The notes beneath the pieces were generated by a model. That model was not told where the DNA came from and did no database searches. It saw only the letters and a list, made by a program, of their open reading frames with translations. This document shows, piece by piece, positions 8,996 through 18,095 of a stretch of 60,700 bases of DNA. This DNA is from Clostridioides sp. (GTDB lineage: Bacteria > Bacillota > Clostridia > Peptostreptococcales > Peptostreptococcaceae). Numbering within the stretch: the stretch's first letter is position 1; every line of letters starts with the position of its first letter. Made by a program: the position numbers and the translations under genes. The DNA lies in NCBI GenBank assembly GCA_031261505.1, contig JAISJN010000017.1, positions 1 to 60,700 of the forward strand, written 5' to 3'.

Positions 8996-9010
8996 AGCAG
9001 TTAATATTCG

Positions 9011-9036
9011 TGCCTGCCCTTTTTTGGGGCAGGTAT
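9011..9036 (+). terminator. Terminator after dnaB
   Basis: TGCCTGCCC, loop of T residues, GGGGCAGGTA. The stem is GC-rich, the tail (TATATTATTT) is A/T-rich rather than a pure T-run. It closes the gdpP-rplI-dnaB unit after repeat R2. Confidence 0.7.
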
Positions 9037-9112
9037 ATTATTTGTCATCAATAAGAGGATATATGAATTTAAATTGTAAAAACTATGTATAGATTGAATG
9101 AAGACTAGGTAA

Positions 9113-9127
9113 ATAACTTGAGATAAG
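9113..9127 (+). repeat. Left-edge fragment of the two-hairpin repeat (R13)
   Basis: ATAACTTGAGATAAG matches the conserved left edge; nothing of either hairpin follows. Either a decayed copy or a remaining insertion footprint. Confidence 0.4.
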
Positions 9128-9209
9128 TACTAGATAAACAAGTGATAATGGGTGAAATTTATAGCCGACTTCCAAAAAAATTTATTTGTTTTTGCTTGCA
9201 GAAGCACCC

Positions 9210-9421
9210 TGTGGATAAGCAGAAAAAACATGTCGATAATTTATACATAAAACATACGTTATCCAACATATATCAACAGAACAATCTTTCTTTTTACACA
9301 GAAAATGTGGATATTTGTGGATAAGTAGCTACAAACGTTGAAAAATACAGCAATAGTTATACACAGTATCCACAGGTGACCTGTGCATAAGTGTGCATAA
9401 ATCTATGAATGCTGTGAATAA
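9210..9421. other. DnaA-box cluster (origin-like or DnaA-titrating region)
   Basis: Perfect 9-mers TGTGGATAA occur at 9210-9218 and 9316-9324. One-base variants or near variants are TGTCGATAA 9231, TTATCCAAC 9259, TGTGGATAT 9306, TTATACACA 9357, GTATCCACA 9366, TGTGCATAA 9382 and 9392, and TGTGAATAA 9413; a further perfect box is at 9680-9688 inside the next gene. About ten boxes in 210 bp of AT-rich, gene-free DNA is far above chance. The region sits in the dnaB-purA interval. It may be a DnaA-binding control locus, or part of the replication origin; no dnaA or dnaN is in the window. Confidence 0.75.
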
Positions 9422-9518
9422 AATTAGATTTAGAGAAAAAAACAAAGAGAATAATATAATCTTTTGAGTAAGAAAAATCCAATTTTGCTTTATGAAGAAA
9501 AGCAGAAAGGTGAATATT

Positions 9519-9890
9519 ATGAAAAATATAAATATAATATACTGCTATCCAGATTTTATTAAAGTTGGCACTGACATAAATCTAGTCAGGATTGTCGACG
9601 AAAATATTAAGGAAACAATAATAATTTATGCAAGTGTGAACGATAGCTCTAGAAAATCAAAAAACGTCTGTGGAAAAGCTGTGGATAAAATTGAAAAAGA
9701 TTTTAAAATCAATATTACAAACACAAATGTCGGAGCAGAAATCAACCTCTGTAATGTCGACTCGACAATCGACTTTGAAAATGTCGTAAATAAGATAAAA
9801 GAAAATGAAAACAAGATAAAGTCCTTGAGTGATTTATCTAAAGTAGATGAGTTCGTACAGAAATTATATTTCTCAAGTAATAACGATTAA
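9519..9890 (+). CDS. Hypothetical protein next to the DnaA-box cluster
   Basis: 123 residues if started at the ATG at 9519, which has AGAAAGGTG eight bases upstream; an ATG at 9492 lacks such a site. Mixed alpha/beta, Asn/Lys/Asp-rich, no membrane segment and no motif I recognise. A perfect DnaA box lies within the gene (9680). The last 33 bases are duplicated just downstream. It could be a real small gene co-regulated by DnaA, or a weakly conserved one; I assign no function. Confidence 0.5.
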   Translation: MKNINIIYCYPDFIKVGTDINLVRIVDENIKETIIIYASVNDSSRKSKNVCGKAVDKIEKDFKINITNTNVGAEINLCNVDSTIDFENVVNKIKENENKIKSLSDLSKVDEFVQKLYFSSNND

Positions 9891-9924
9891 TCAGAAATTA
9901 TATTTCTTAAGTATAGCGATTAAA
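9858..9924 (+). repeat. 33-34-bp tandem duplication at a gene end
   Basis: Units 9858-9891 and 9892-9924 both begin CAGAAATTATATTTCT and end AGCGATTAA or AACGATTAA. The first unit contains the stop codon of the hypothetical gene; the second is an untranslated copy, slightly diverged. Confidence 0.8.
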
Positions 9925-9936
9925 ACGTTAAATTCA

Positions 9937-9965
9937 TTGAAATAATAACGAATGTTTGGTAATAT
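9937..9965 (+). promoter_or_regulatory. purA promoter
   Basis: TTGAAA at 9937-9942, 17-base spacer, TAATAT at 9960-9965. Transcription should start about 40 bases before the purA ATG. Confidence 0.6.
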
Positions 9966-9983
9966 ATATATGTAAAACATTCG
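9949..9983. promoter_or_regulatory. Inverted CGAATGTTT pair, possible purine-repressor operator
   Basis: CGAATGTTT (9949-9957) and its exact inverse AAACATTCG (9975-9983) are 17 bases apart and cover the purA spacer and -10 region. The spacing and CGAA core resemble the paired PurBoxes bound by Bacillus PurR, although the Bacillus core is CGAAC. The position predicts repression of purA. Confidence 0.5.
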
Positions 9984-10002
9984 ATAAAAAACTAATGATT
10001 GA

Positions 10003-11304
<1,302 letters not shown>

Positions 11305-11305
11305 A

Positions 11306-11418
11306 ATTTCATAACTTGGTGTCGGCTAAAGGGACACCCACGTTGGTCCGCTAACTCATGGTTATACGTTACGCAGCCCAATATGGGTGTCCCTTTAGTG
11401 TACTTAGTTCTATGAAAT
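11306..11418. repeat. 113-bp imperfect inverted repeat after purA
   Basis: Outer arms ATTTCATA/TATGAAAT (11306-11313, 11411-11418) and inner perfect 15-base arms CTAAAGGGACACCCA/TGGGTGTCCCTTTAG (11326-11340, 11384-11398) enclose a loop of about 43 bases (CGTTGGTCCGCTAAC...). It is too long and loop-rich for a simple terminator and lacks a T-run. It may be a MITE-like palindrome, a structured RNA, or a bipartite terminator. Confidence 0.75.
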
Positions 11419-11513
11419 GTTAGTTTATCATCGTACATGTGGGAGGGGTGTAAGGGGTGGATGAATAATTTCGGGCGGTTTCGATAAAATTCGATAAAAA
11501 TTTTAAAAAAGTA

Positions 11514-11542
11514 TTGACGAAGTTTGTTTTACGAGATATAAT
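11514..11542 (+). promoter_or_regulatory. tRNA operon promoter
   Basis: TTGACG at 11514-11519, 17-base spacer, perfect TATAAT at 11537-11542, 33 bases before the tRNA-Lys 5' end. Confidence 0.8.
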
Positions 11543-11575
11543 ATATCTTGTGTTCAAAAAGAATATATTAAATAC

Positions 11576-11651
11576 GGTCTATTAGCTCAGTTGGTAGAGC
11601 ACCTGACTTTTAATCAGGGTGTCCCGCGTTCAAGTCGCGGATAGATCACCA
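11576..11651 (+). tRNA. tRNA-Lys (anticodon TTT)
   Basis: Acceptor stem GGTCTAT/ATAGATC, D arm with AGCTCAGTTGGTAGAGC, anticodon loop CTTTTAA giving TTT, T arm GCGTTCAAGTCGC, encoded CCA. All four arms pair well. It is one base from the following tRNA. Confidence 0.96.
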
Positions 11652-11652
11652 T

Positions 11653-11727
11653 GGCCCGTTGGTCAAGCGGTCAAGACACCGCCCTTTCACGGCGGTAACG
11701 GGGGTTCAATTCCCCCACGGGTCACCA
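11653..11727 (+). tRNA. tRNA-Glu (anticodon TTC)
   Basis: Acceptor GGCCCGT/ACGGGTC, anticodon stem CCGCC/GGCGG with loop CTTTCAC (TTC), T arm GGGGGTTCAATTCCCCC, encoded CCA. It is cotranscribed with tRNA-Lys from the promoter at 11514. Confidence 0.96.
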
Positions 11728-11736
11728 ATTTATGTG

Positions 11737-11774
11737 AAACTCTAATAATCATTTTGGTTATTAGAGTTTTTTTG
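11737..11774 (+). terminator. Terminator of the tRNA pair
   Basis: AAACTCTAATAA, loop, TTATTAGAGTTTTTTT: a 12-base stem followed by T residues. Confidence 0.92.
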
Positions 11775-12026
11775 AGCTCGAATTAAATGATAATCTCAAT
11801 TGTATTATGGTATATTCTATCATGTACTCTTGCGGGCAATAGTTTTCTTATGATAAACTTAAAGAGTACGATAATTGACAATTTTATATATTTAACGTTA
11901 AATTAAACATTTAAAGTGGAAGTTTGTTTATGTAAAATTTAACCAAAAAATTTGATAAATACACCATTAGAGTAGTATAATTTTATATGTGAATATATTT
12001 TGAAATAGTAAAAAGGGGTGGGGATT

Positions 12027-12836
12027 TTGATAAATATAAACAGAGAAAAGTGTATAGGTTGTGGATTGTGTTCAGTGGATTGCCTAACGAATGCAATAGC
12101 CATGGAAGGAGATACTCCTGTCGTGGATAACGACAAGTGTATAGATTGTGCACATTGCCTGGCTGTCTGTCCAATGAGTGCGGTGAGTATGCCAAAGTAC
12201 AATAAAAACGAAATAATTGAGTACGATAAGAAGAAATTCACAATTGACCCTGACAAACTGATGAACGCAATTAAATTTAGAAGAAGCATAAGGAAATTTA
12301 AAAAGCAGAAGATAGAGAAGGAAAAGATAGATGCAATTATCGAAGCCGGTAGATACACTCCGACTGGCAGTAATAAGCAGGGAAATAGATATATAATATT
12401 AGACGAAAAACTTGAAGAGCTAAAATTGGTAGCAATGCAGGGATTACACGATCTAGCTATAGAAAACTCCGAGACTATGAAGCCCGTAATGCTATATAGA
12501 GATAAATTTGAAAGCATGCAGAGGGTTTATACTGAAACAGGCAAGGATATGTTATTTTACAATGCACCAACTATAATAATAGTTGTAAACGATAGAGATG
12601 CAATAATAAACGGGGCTCTGGCTGCCAGCAATATGGAACTAATGTTAAACGCACTGGGATTAGGTGCTTGCTATATCGGATTTTTCGTAAGAGCTGTAAG
12701 TATAGTGCCAAAACTTAGAGATGTACTCGGGTTAAAGAAAAATGAAGAAATAGCAGCAGTACTAGCAGTGGGATATCCAGACATAGAATATAAAAGGACG
12801 ACAAATAGAAAATCCGCAAATGTAACTATAATGTGA
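12027..12836 (+). CDS. Ferredoxin-nitroreductase fusion protein
   Basis: About 269 residues. The N-terminal 2[4Fe-4S] ferredoxin module has two cysteine sets (CIGCGLCSVDC and CIDCAHCLAVCP), followed by an FMN-dependent nitroreductase domain from about 75 on (RRSIRKFKK, TPTGSNKQG). Fusions of this type take electrons from ferredoxin for flavin-dependent reductions; the substrate is unknown. The TTG at 12027 is preferred because GGGGTGGGG lies just upstream; a GTG at 12018 would lie inside that site. Monocistronic, with about 300 bases on its 5' side lacking a clear promoter. Confidence 0.85.
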   Translation: MININREKCIGCGLCSVDCLTNAIAMEGDTPVVDNDKCIDCAHCLAVCPMSAVSMPKYNKNEIIEYDKKKFTIDPDKLMNAIKFRRSIRKFKKQKIEKEKIDAIIEAGRYTPTGSNKQGNRYIILDEKLEELKLVAMQGLHDLAIENSETMKPVMLYRDKFESMQRVYTETGKDMLFYNAPTIIIVVNDRDAIINGALAASNMELMLNALGLGACYIGFFVRAVSIVPKLRDVLGLKKNEEIAAVLAVGYPDIEYKRTTNRKSANVTIM

Positions 12837-12840
12837 TTTG

Positions 12841-12942
12841 ATATTCTTCTTGTTCGGACTAGTGTCATTAAAACATCTTGGTGTAGAATTTGACTTAAAT
12901 AAACATGAAGTTGGCGAGAAAGATTTAATAACTAAACTATAA
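12841..12942 (+). pseudogene. Possible acetate kinase C-terminal remnant
   Basis: An open frame without a start reads ...SLKHLGVEFDLNKHEVGEKDLITKL and stops at the TAA supplied by repeat R3. The segment LGVEFDLNKHEVGEKDLI resembles the LG(I/V)E(I)D..KN..GKE.LIS stretch near the end of acetate kinases. The rest of the gene is absent, and the final residues are cut by the repeat. The assignment rests on about 25 residues and could be coincidence. Confidence 0.3.
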
Positions 12943-13038
12943 CTTGAAATGGTATGCCCCCACCTCCACAGGTGACGGGCATATATTTCATTTCAGTTGG
13001 GGTAAATACCCGCCTGAAATCGTTGAATCACCATTTAA
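12939..13038 (+). repeat. Two-hairpin repeat, copy R3
   Basis: ATAACTTGAAATGGTATG left edge, hairpin 1 with the ACCTCCACAGGTGACGGGCAT core, a weakened hairpin 2 (CAGTTGGGG ... CCCGCCTG), right edge TCGTTGAATCACCATTTAAC. A second, hairpin-1-like half element follows directly. Confidence 0.8.
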
Positions 13039-13043
13039 CTTGA

Positions 13044-13072
13044 GAAAAATGCCCCTCCACCAGGAGGGGCAT
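13044..13072 (-). terminator. Terminator of the helicase-loader gene, built like repeat hairpin 1
   Basis: Read on the minus strand: ATGCCCCTCC, loop TGGT, GGAGGGGCAT, TTTTT. Read on the plus strand it begins AACTTGAGAAAAATGCCCC, the same layout as hairpin 1 of the dispersed repeat, so it may be a half copy adopted as a terminator. Confidence 0.85.
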
Positions 13073-13080
13073 AATTTATC

Positions 13081-14073
13081 TTATTTAAAGCGCTCCCAAC
13101 GGAGGTCGTTTCCGATAAATTCGTATATTTCAAATTTATCCAGTATTCGGGATAGTACCCTTTGTGAATATATCTCCCCGATTTGGAAGGGATTTAAATT
13201 TGAGGAAACCACACAACTCTTATCAGCTGAAAGCCTAGTGTTTACGATATTGAAAATTTCACTGTTTGTAAAAGAATTATTCATTTCCGTACCTAAATCA
13301 TCTATAATTAAAAGATCACAGTCGAATAAATTCCTGTAGTTTTCATCGCTCAATGCCTGATCTGGATTCTTTCCGAATTTGTAATCCTCTAGAATCTGCA
13401 AAATCATGAAGGCGGTCTGATATATGACCACAAAACCCTTGTCTAAAAGGTCCTTGGCTATACAGTTGCACATAAATGTCTTTCCAAGTCCAGTGGACCC
13501 GTAGAAAAACAGGTTTTTGCTCTGCTCCTTGCCGAAATTTTCGACGAAGTTGCTAGCTGGTTGATAGATAGAAATCATATGCTCCCTAGGAGAAACTCCC
13601 TTACTTTCGATCTTTTCATTGGAGAAGAGATTTAAATTAAAGGTAAAGAAATTTTCTCTATCCAGTACATTTCCGAGGTTTGACATATTGTATGCCTCGT
13701 TTATGAGCTCTTGCTTAAAACAAGTACATTTCTCACCGTTTGGCAAGAAGGCTTTGTCTTTGCAGATTGGGCAGCGGTGTTTAAGCTCGAGGTAGTCCAG
13801 CGGGATGTTATTTTCAAGGAAGAGATCCTCCCTCTTAGCAGTAAGTTTTTCGATATCTTCCCTGCATTTAAAGACGATGGCATCTCGGTCTTCTGGTTTT
13901 TCCAATACTATTTTTGCGAGCCTAAGTCCGATTTTCGAGATATCGTCGTTTAAGTTCATTATCTCTGGAAATTTAGCATTTATTTCTTTTTTATGCTCAA
14001 TGAGTCTGATTTCACTTTCATCTCGTCTGTCCTCATATTTTTTCAATATCTTTTTAATCTTACCTTCGTTCAC
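13081..14073 (-). CDS. Helicase loader, DnaI/DnaC-type AAA+ ATPase
   Basis: 330 residues. A long N-terminal coiled region (1-90), a zinc-binding patch CPICKDKAF...CTCF (about 105-125), then an IstB/DnaC-type AAA+ core with Walker A GSTGLGKT near 190 and Walker B LLIIDDLGTE; an arginine-finger region (TNSEIFNIVNTRL) follows. It loads DnaB at the origin. GTG start behind AGGTGGG. It lies downstream of and is probably cotranscribed with the DnaD-domain gene, so two primosome parts are encoded together. Confidence 0.9.
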   Translation of the reverse strand: MNEGKIKKILKKYEDRRDESEIRLIEHKKEINAKFPEIMNLNDDISKIGLRLAKIVLEKPEDRDAIVFKCREDIEKLTAKREDLFLENNIPLDYLELKHRCPICKDKAFLPNGEKCTCFKQELINEAYNMSNLGNVLDRENFFTFNLNLFSNEKIESKGVSPREHMISIYQPASNFVENFGKEQSKNLFFYGSTGLGKTFMCNCIAKDLLDKGFVVIYQTAFMILQILEDYKFGKNPDQALSDENYRNLFDCDLLIIDDLGTEMNNSFTNSEIFNIVNTRLSADKSCVVSSNLNPFQIGEIYSQRVLSRILDKFEIYEFIGNDLRWERFK

Positions 14074-14138
14074 TTACCCACCTACTTTCAATATTTAAAC
14101 TTATTATTTTTATTAATTCAAATTCATTTTACAATGAG

Positions 14139-15407
14139 TTATTTATTAAATTTAGCCTTTTGACTCTTCTTCACAATTTCGTCAAATTCTTCAGGAGAGT
14201 ACTGAGTGAAGGTCTCGTTGAAGTTGTGGAATTTATTTTTCTTTGGAGCCTGCTTATCCAAATTCTTAGCCTTATAGTAATTTTGCTTAGCATCCTTCGA
14301 TTCTTCAGTTTGTTTCTTTTTATTTGCAAGGTATTCTTCTTCGTATTTTGCGAGTGCATCCAAGGTTCTAACACCGTCCTCGCTCCATCTCTTTATAATG
14401 CCGTTTACATATGATATAGATGGATTTGGGATATTTTTTGTCTTATCACAGGCGATAAAAATAAGTTCCATATCCATTTCGTATTCATCAAACCATACGT
14501 CCATTACCTGCTGTTCGGATTTTGAAGGAAGTCTTTTAATAAATCCTAACTGGTTGAACACCTGCTTGTACATTAGGTATCTATCTTTTCTAAATTCCTC
14601 GCTCTCCTGTATTTCTGCGATGGAGAAGTAGTTTGAATCGTACCAAGACCTTAGAATCGATTCAATGTATCTCACTGGTTTTGAGAAACCAGTTTTTTCT
14701 TTTACATTTTCGTATGCGAATACTATCAATTCTGTATCCATATTGTATTTTTCCATAGCTTCAATCAATGTTTCTTTTTCGTAAGGCACTAGCGGCCTTC
14801 CGAGAATTTTATTGATTGTGTTGAACATATTTCTGATAAGTGGATTTTGAGATACCTCAATCAATTTATCGGTCTTGCTTTTGCTGAGGTTATGAGTGCT
14901 AGGCTTGAGTTTAACCTCTTCGCAATCGGCATTTTGAGACAAGTCGATATAATTATCTTGAGAGTTCCTCCTACTTGAAATAGCTTGAGCGTGGATGTTT
15001 AAATTATCCTCACTCGAAGTATTTGGATTACTCGAAATTTTAGCGGCGTTCAAACTGTTTCCGCTTGTATTGCAGGCTAACATACTATTGAAGTAGAATC
15101 TGTCGATGTCGATAAATTCTATAGGCCAGTTCTCCCTGTCTACATTCTCATCTATGTGAACTTTGACGATTTTTTCGCCTTCCCAATAACTCCAAGCGTC
15201 CATGACTTGATCCAAGGTCACGTTGAGGTTTCTAGCGATGGATTTATTTGTAAAATCAAAAGACTCGGTTTTGTCGCACGCCCTTCTATAGCCCATAATA
15301 TAAACTTTTACGTATAAACCATCCGCCGATGGCATAAACATATCTATAAAGACATTAGGTATTGTTGTTTCACCTAATTCGTATTCATTGGTTTCTTTGT
15401 AAAACAT
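14139..15407 (-). CDS. DnaD-domain primosome protein
   Basis: 422 residues. A winged-helix-like N terminus (about 1-95), a Ser/Asn-rich linker, and two tandem DnaD/DnaB_2-type helical repeats (about 190-265 and 275-350), each ending in the Y(V/I)..I(L/I)..W signature (YIESILRSW, YVNGIIKRW). A basic C-terminal tail follows. In low-GC Gram-positives such proteins bridge DnaA or PriA to the helicase loader, which is the next gene. GAGGTG precedes the ATG. Confidence 0.88.
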   Translation of the reverse strand: MFYKETNEYELGETTIPNVFIDMFMPSADGLYVKVYIMGYRRACDKTESFDFTNKSIARNLNVTLDQVMDAWSYWEGEKIVKVHIDENVDRENWPIEFIDIDRFYFNSMLACNTSGNSLNAAKISSNPNTSSEDNLNIHAQAISSRRNSQDNYIDLSQNADCEEVKLKPSTHNLSKSKTDKLIEVSQNPLIRNMFNTINKILGRPLVPYEKETLIEAMEKYNMDTELIVFAYENVKEKTGFSKPVRYIESILRSWYDSNYFSIAEIQESEEFRKDRYLMYKQVFNQLGFIKRLPSKSEQQVMDVWFDEYEMDMELIFIACDKTKNIPNPSISYVNGIIKRWSEDGVRTLDALAKYEEEYLANKKKQTEESKDAKQNYYKAKNLDKQAPKKNKFHNFNETFTQYSPEEFDEIVKKSQKAKFNK

Positions 15408-15516
15408 AAAATCACCTCAGATAAATTATATCATTTTTTTGCGGAATTTAGTTTGATAAGGCGAAATTTGAAGTTTGTAGTATTTGTAAAATCGACGTAG
15501 ATAGGAGGGAAAAATT

Positions 15517-16983
15517 TTGGTTATAAACATGAATAAGAAGGTAAGAAGAGCTTGTGCTGTGGTGGCTATGCTGTGTGTGATAGCAACTGGAGTCGTTATG
15601 GACAAAAACATGGTACTTGAGACATTTATGTCAAGCAGGTCGACAAATGAAATAAACAACTATAAGATAGAAGCTGAATACGATGGCAAAAATAAAAAAA
15701 TTCTATGCAAACAGACAACAAAATACATAAATAAAACAAATGGGGACTTAAATAAAATTTATTTCCATATATACCCGAATGCATTTTCAAAGAGAGAATT
15801 CGCCCCATTCGAGGCAGGGGAGATGCAACTAGCATATCCAAATGGATTTAACGAAGGTTATATAGACCTAAAAAAGGTGGACGGAGTGAATCAAAAGTTG
15901 GAGTACGATATCAAGGGTGATAAAAATGATCTATTAGAGATAAAACTTGAAGAAAAATTAAAACCAAACCAAGGCTTAGATATAGAATTCAAATACAATG
16001 TCAAACTTCCAAACTCAGTTGGTAGATTCGGATATGGAGACAAGACGATAAATATCACAAATTGGTTTCCAATAGCCTGTGTGAAGGATGATAGGGGATG
16101 GAGTATAAAGAGCTACGAGGCACTTGGAGATCCTTTTTACAGTGACACCAGCAACTTCAGAGTAAAATTCACAGCGCCTAGCGAATTGAAGTTGGCGAAT
16201 ACCGGGGTAGTCGTGGGCGAAAAGACTAAAAACGGAAGCACGAAGTACGATATCGAAGCTAAGAACGTCAGGGACTTCGCCTTGATAATGAGTTCGAAAT
16301 TTTCAATAGGCAGGGGAGAGACCAAGGGAATCAAGATAAATACATATAATTTAAATAAAAATATGGACCAGAAGAGTACAGAGATAGCAGAGGATTCAAT
16401 AAAAATATACAGCGATTTATTTGGAAAGTACCCGTATGACGTATTCTCAGTTGTTTCAAGTGATTTCTACATAGGTGGTATGGAGTATCCAATGCTAGTG
16501 ATGATAGACCAGTCTCTATATACAAGTAAAAATAAATTCTTACTCGAATACGTAATAGCCCACGAAACAGCACATCAATGGTGGTATTCTGTAGTAGGAA
16601 ATGATGAAATAAGCGAACCTTGGCTAGATGAGGCTTTGACAGAGTATTCGACAGTTCTTTATTTTGAGAATAAGTACGGGAAGGAAGTATCGGATAAATT
16701 AATCGAAACTATGATAAATGAGTCTAAAGATTACAGTAGTGAAAATATATTTAAGCCTTCAACAGAATATAAAAATTCAGCCGATTATAGCATAAATGTC
16801 TACACTAAGGGGGCAGTTGCAATCAATGAGGTCAGAAATAAAGTAGGAGACAAGGTCTTCTTTGAAACAATGAGGGAGTACTTCGAAGATAATAAGTTTA
16901 AAAACGTCAACGGAAGGACGTTTGTCGACCTTTGGAACAACAGGGGAATTGATGTAGATAAAATAATAAGTGAATGCGATTGA
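15517..16983 (+). CDS. M1-family (gluzincin) metallopeptidase, membrane-anchored
   Basis: 488 residues. An N-terminal hydrophobic anchor at about 10-28 implies an outward-facing enzyme. The catalytic HETAH lies near residue 349, followed 18 residues on by the third zinc ligand in EPWLDEALTEY, the M1 arrangement. The upstream beta-domain is typical of M1 enzymes, but the exopeptidase motif G-x-M-E-N is replaced by GGMEYP, so activity may differ from classical aminopeptidase N. TTG at 15517 is the best-placed start for the AGGAGGG site; an ATG at 15529 is the alternative. Confidence 0.85.
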   Translation: MVINMNKKVRRACAVVAMLCVIATGVVMDKNMVLETFMSSRSTNEINNYKIEAEYDGKNKKILCKQTTKYINKTNGDLNKIYFHIYPNAFSKREFAPFEAGEMQLAYPNGFNEGYIDLKKVDGVNQKLEYDIKGDKNDLLEIKLEEKLKPNQGLDIEFKYNVKLPNSVGRFGYGDKTINITNWFPIACVKDDRGWSIKSYEALGDPFYSDTSNFRVKFTAPSELKLANTGVVVGEKTKNGSTKYDIEAKNVRDFALIMSSKFSIGRGETKGIKINTYNLNKNMDQKSTEIAEDSIKIYSDLFGKYPYDVFSVVSSDFYIGGMEYPMLVMIDQSLYTSKNKFLLEYVIAHETAHQWWYSVVGNDEISEPWLDEALTEYSTVLYFENKYGKEVSDKLIETMINESKDYSSENIFKPSTEYKNSADYSINVYTKGAVAINEVRNKVGDKVFFETMREYFEDNKFKNVNGRTFVDLWNNRGIDVDKIISECD

Positions 16984-17006
16984 AGATAGGTAGATATGAT
17001 TAAATT

Positions 17007-17063
17007 TAAAATGAGAACTATGTATCTCGCCACTTTAGCTGGTTGGTATAGTTCTCATTTTAG
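17007..17063 (+). terminator. Terminator after the M1 peptidase
   Basis: TAAAATGAGAACTAT ... ATAGTTCTCATTTTA: a 14-15-base stem with a loop of about 25 bases and a short T-run. It may act in both directions. Confidence 0.75.
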
Positions 17064-17254
17064 TTTGGGAAAAAATTTTAAAAAAGTCAATTCTCATTTA
17101 AATTATAGTCAATAAAAGTCAAGTAGATGTTTTATTGGCTAGAAATTTGGTATAATGTAAATACGGCAATCGGATAATGTGAAGATAGGATGCGACAGAA
17201 GATGAAGGGGTTTGGATTATCCGAACCATTATGAGATGAGAAAGGACTAGTTTA

Positions 17255-18052
17255 ATGATTGAGTATTGTTCAGTTGGCAGTGGAAGCAGTGGAAACTGCC
17301 ATTTTATAGGATATAAGGGCACAAATATCTTGGTAGACGCAGGGCTTAGCGGCAAGACTATTACAAACGGCCTTAAAGAAATAGAAGTAGATACTAGCAC
17401 GCTCAAGGGAATTTTTATAACTCACGAGCATATCGACCATATCAAGGGAGCTGGGATTCTTTCTAGAAAACTCGACATCCCGATATACGCAAATGTAAAA
17501 ACATGGATGGCAATGCAAGAAAAGCTCGGAAAAATAGATGAGAAAAACATGAAGGTATTTGAGAACGACAAGACGTATTCACTTGAAAATATAGTAGTTA
17601 GACCTTTTTCAATAGAACACGACGCAGCGGATCCAGTAGGATACAATTTCTACTCTGATAACGATGAAAAGATTTCTATAGCCACAGATATGGGGTGTAT
17701 CACGGAGAATGTGAAGAAGCATCTATTTAACTCGAAGTTAGTGGTTTTGGAATCTAATTACGACAAGAACATGCTTATGATGGGATCTTATAGATATGCG
17801 CTTAAGAAGAGGGTGATGTCAGACATCGGCCATTTATCAAACGATGAGGCTGCAAAGTTCGCTGTGGAACTTATTAAACAGGGTACAGAGGAACTGCTCT
17901 TGGCACATTTGAGTAAGGAAAATAACTTTCCGGAATTGGCATATGAAACAACCAAGGGAATATTGGCGGAACACGAGATAGCAGTAGGTGAAGATGTAAA
18001 TTTGGAAATTCTAAGAAGGAGCAGCCCTTCTAAAATTTACAGGATTAAATAA
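17255..18052 (+). CDS. walJ: MBL-fold hydrolase, WalJ/YycJ-like
   Basis: 265 residues. The metallo-beta-lactamase motif THEHIDH is near residues 55-61; SSGNCHFIGY and DAGLSGKTI are typical of the YycJ subgroup. YycJ/WalJ proteins belong to the exonuclease-like MBL group and are linked to the WalRK region and replication-cell-wall coordination in Bacillus. Here walRK is absent but rlmH follows by 43 bases, as in Bacillus where both are origin-proximal. GAGAAAGGA site before the ATG. Confidence 0.88.
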   Translation: MIEYCSVGSGSSGNCHFIGYKGTNILVDAGLSGKTITNGLKEIEVDTSTLKGIFITHEHIDHIKGAGILSRKLDIPIYANVKTWMAMQEKLGKIDEKNMKVFENDKTYSLENIVVRPFSIEHDAADPVGYNFYSDNDEKISIATDMGCITENVKKHLFNSKLVVLESNYDKNMLMMGSYRYALKKRVMSDIGHLSNDEAAKFAVELIKQGTEELLLAHLSKENNFPELAYETTKGILAEHEIAVGEDVNLEILRRSSPSKIYRIK

Positions 18053-18066
18053 TAACTTGAGATAAA
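18052..18066 (+). repeat. Left-edge fragment of the two-hairpin repeat (R14)
   Basis: ATAACTTGAGATAAA immediately after the walJ stop codon, with no hairpins following. It repeats the pattern of the left edge sitting at a gene end. Confidence 0.45.
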
Positions 18067-18095
18067 TTAAAATTATTAATGAGGAGAAAAGCAAT

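Noticed and set aside
9142-9324. A 60-codon open frame between dnaB and the next gene
   Set aside because: It runs straight through the DnaA-box cluster, has no ribosome site, and its composition follows the boxes rather than any protein pattern.
12944-13339. A 131-codon plus-strand frame over repeat R3 and the helicase-loader gene
   Set aside because: It begins in the repeat and continues antisense to a well-supported AAA+ gene.
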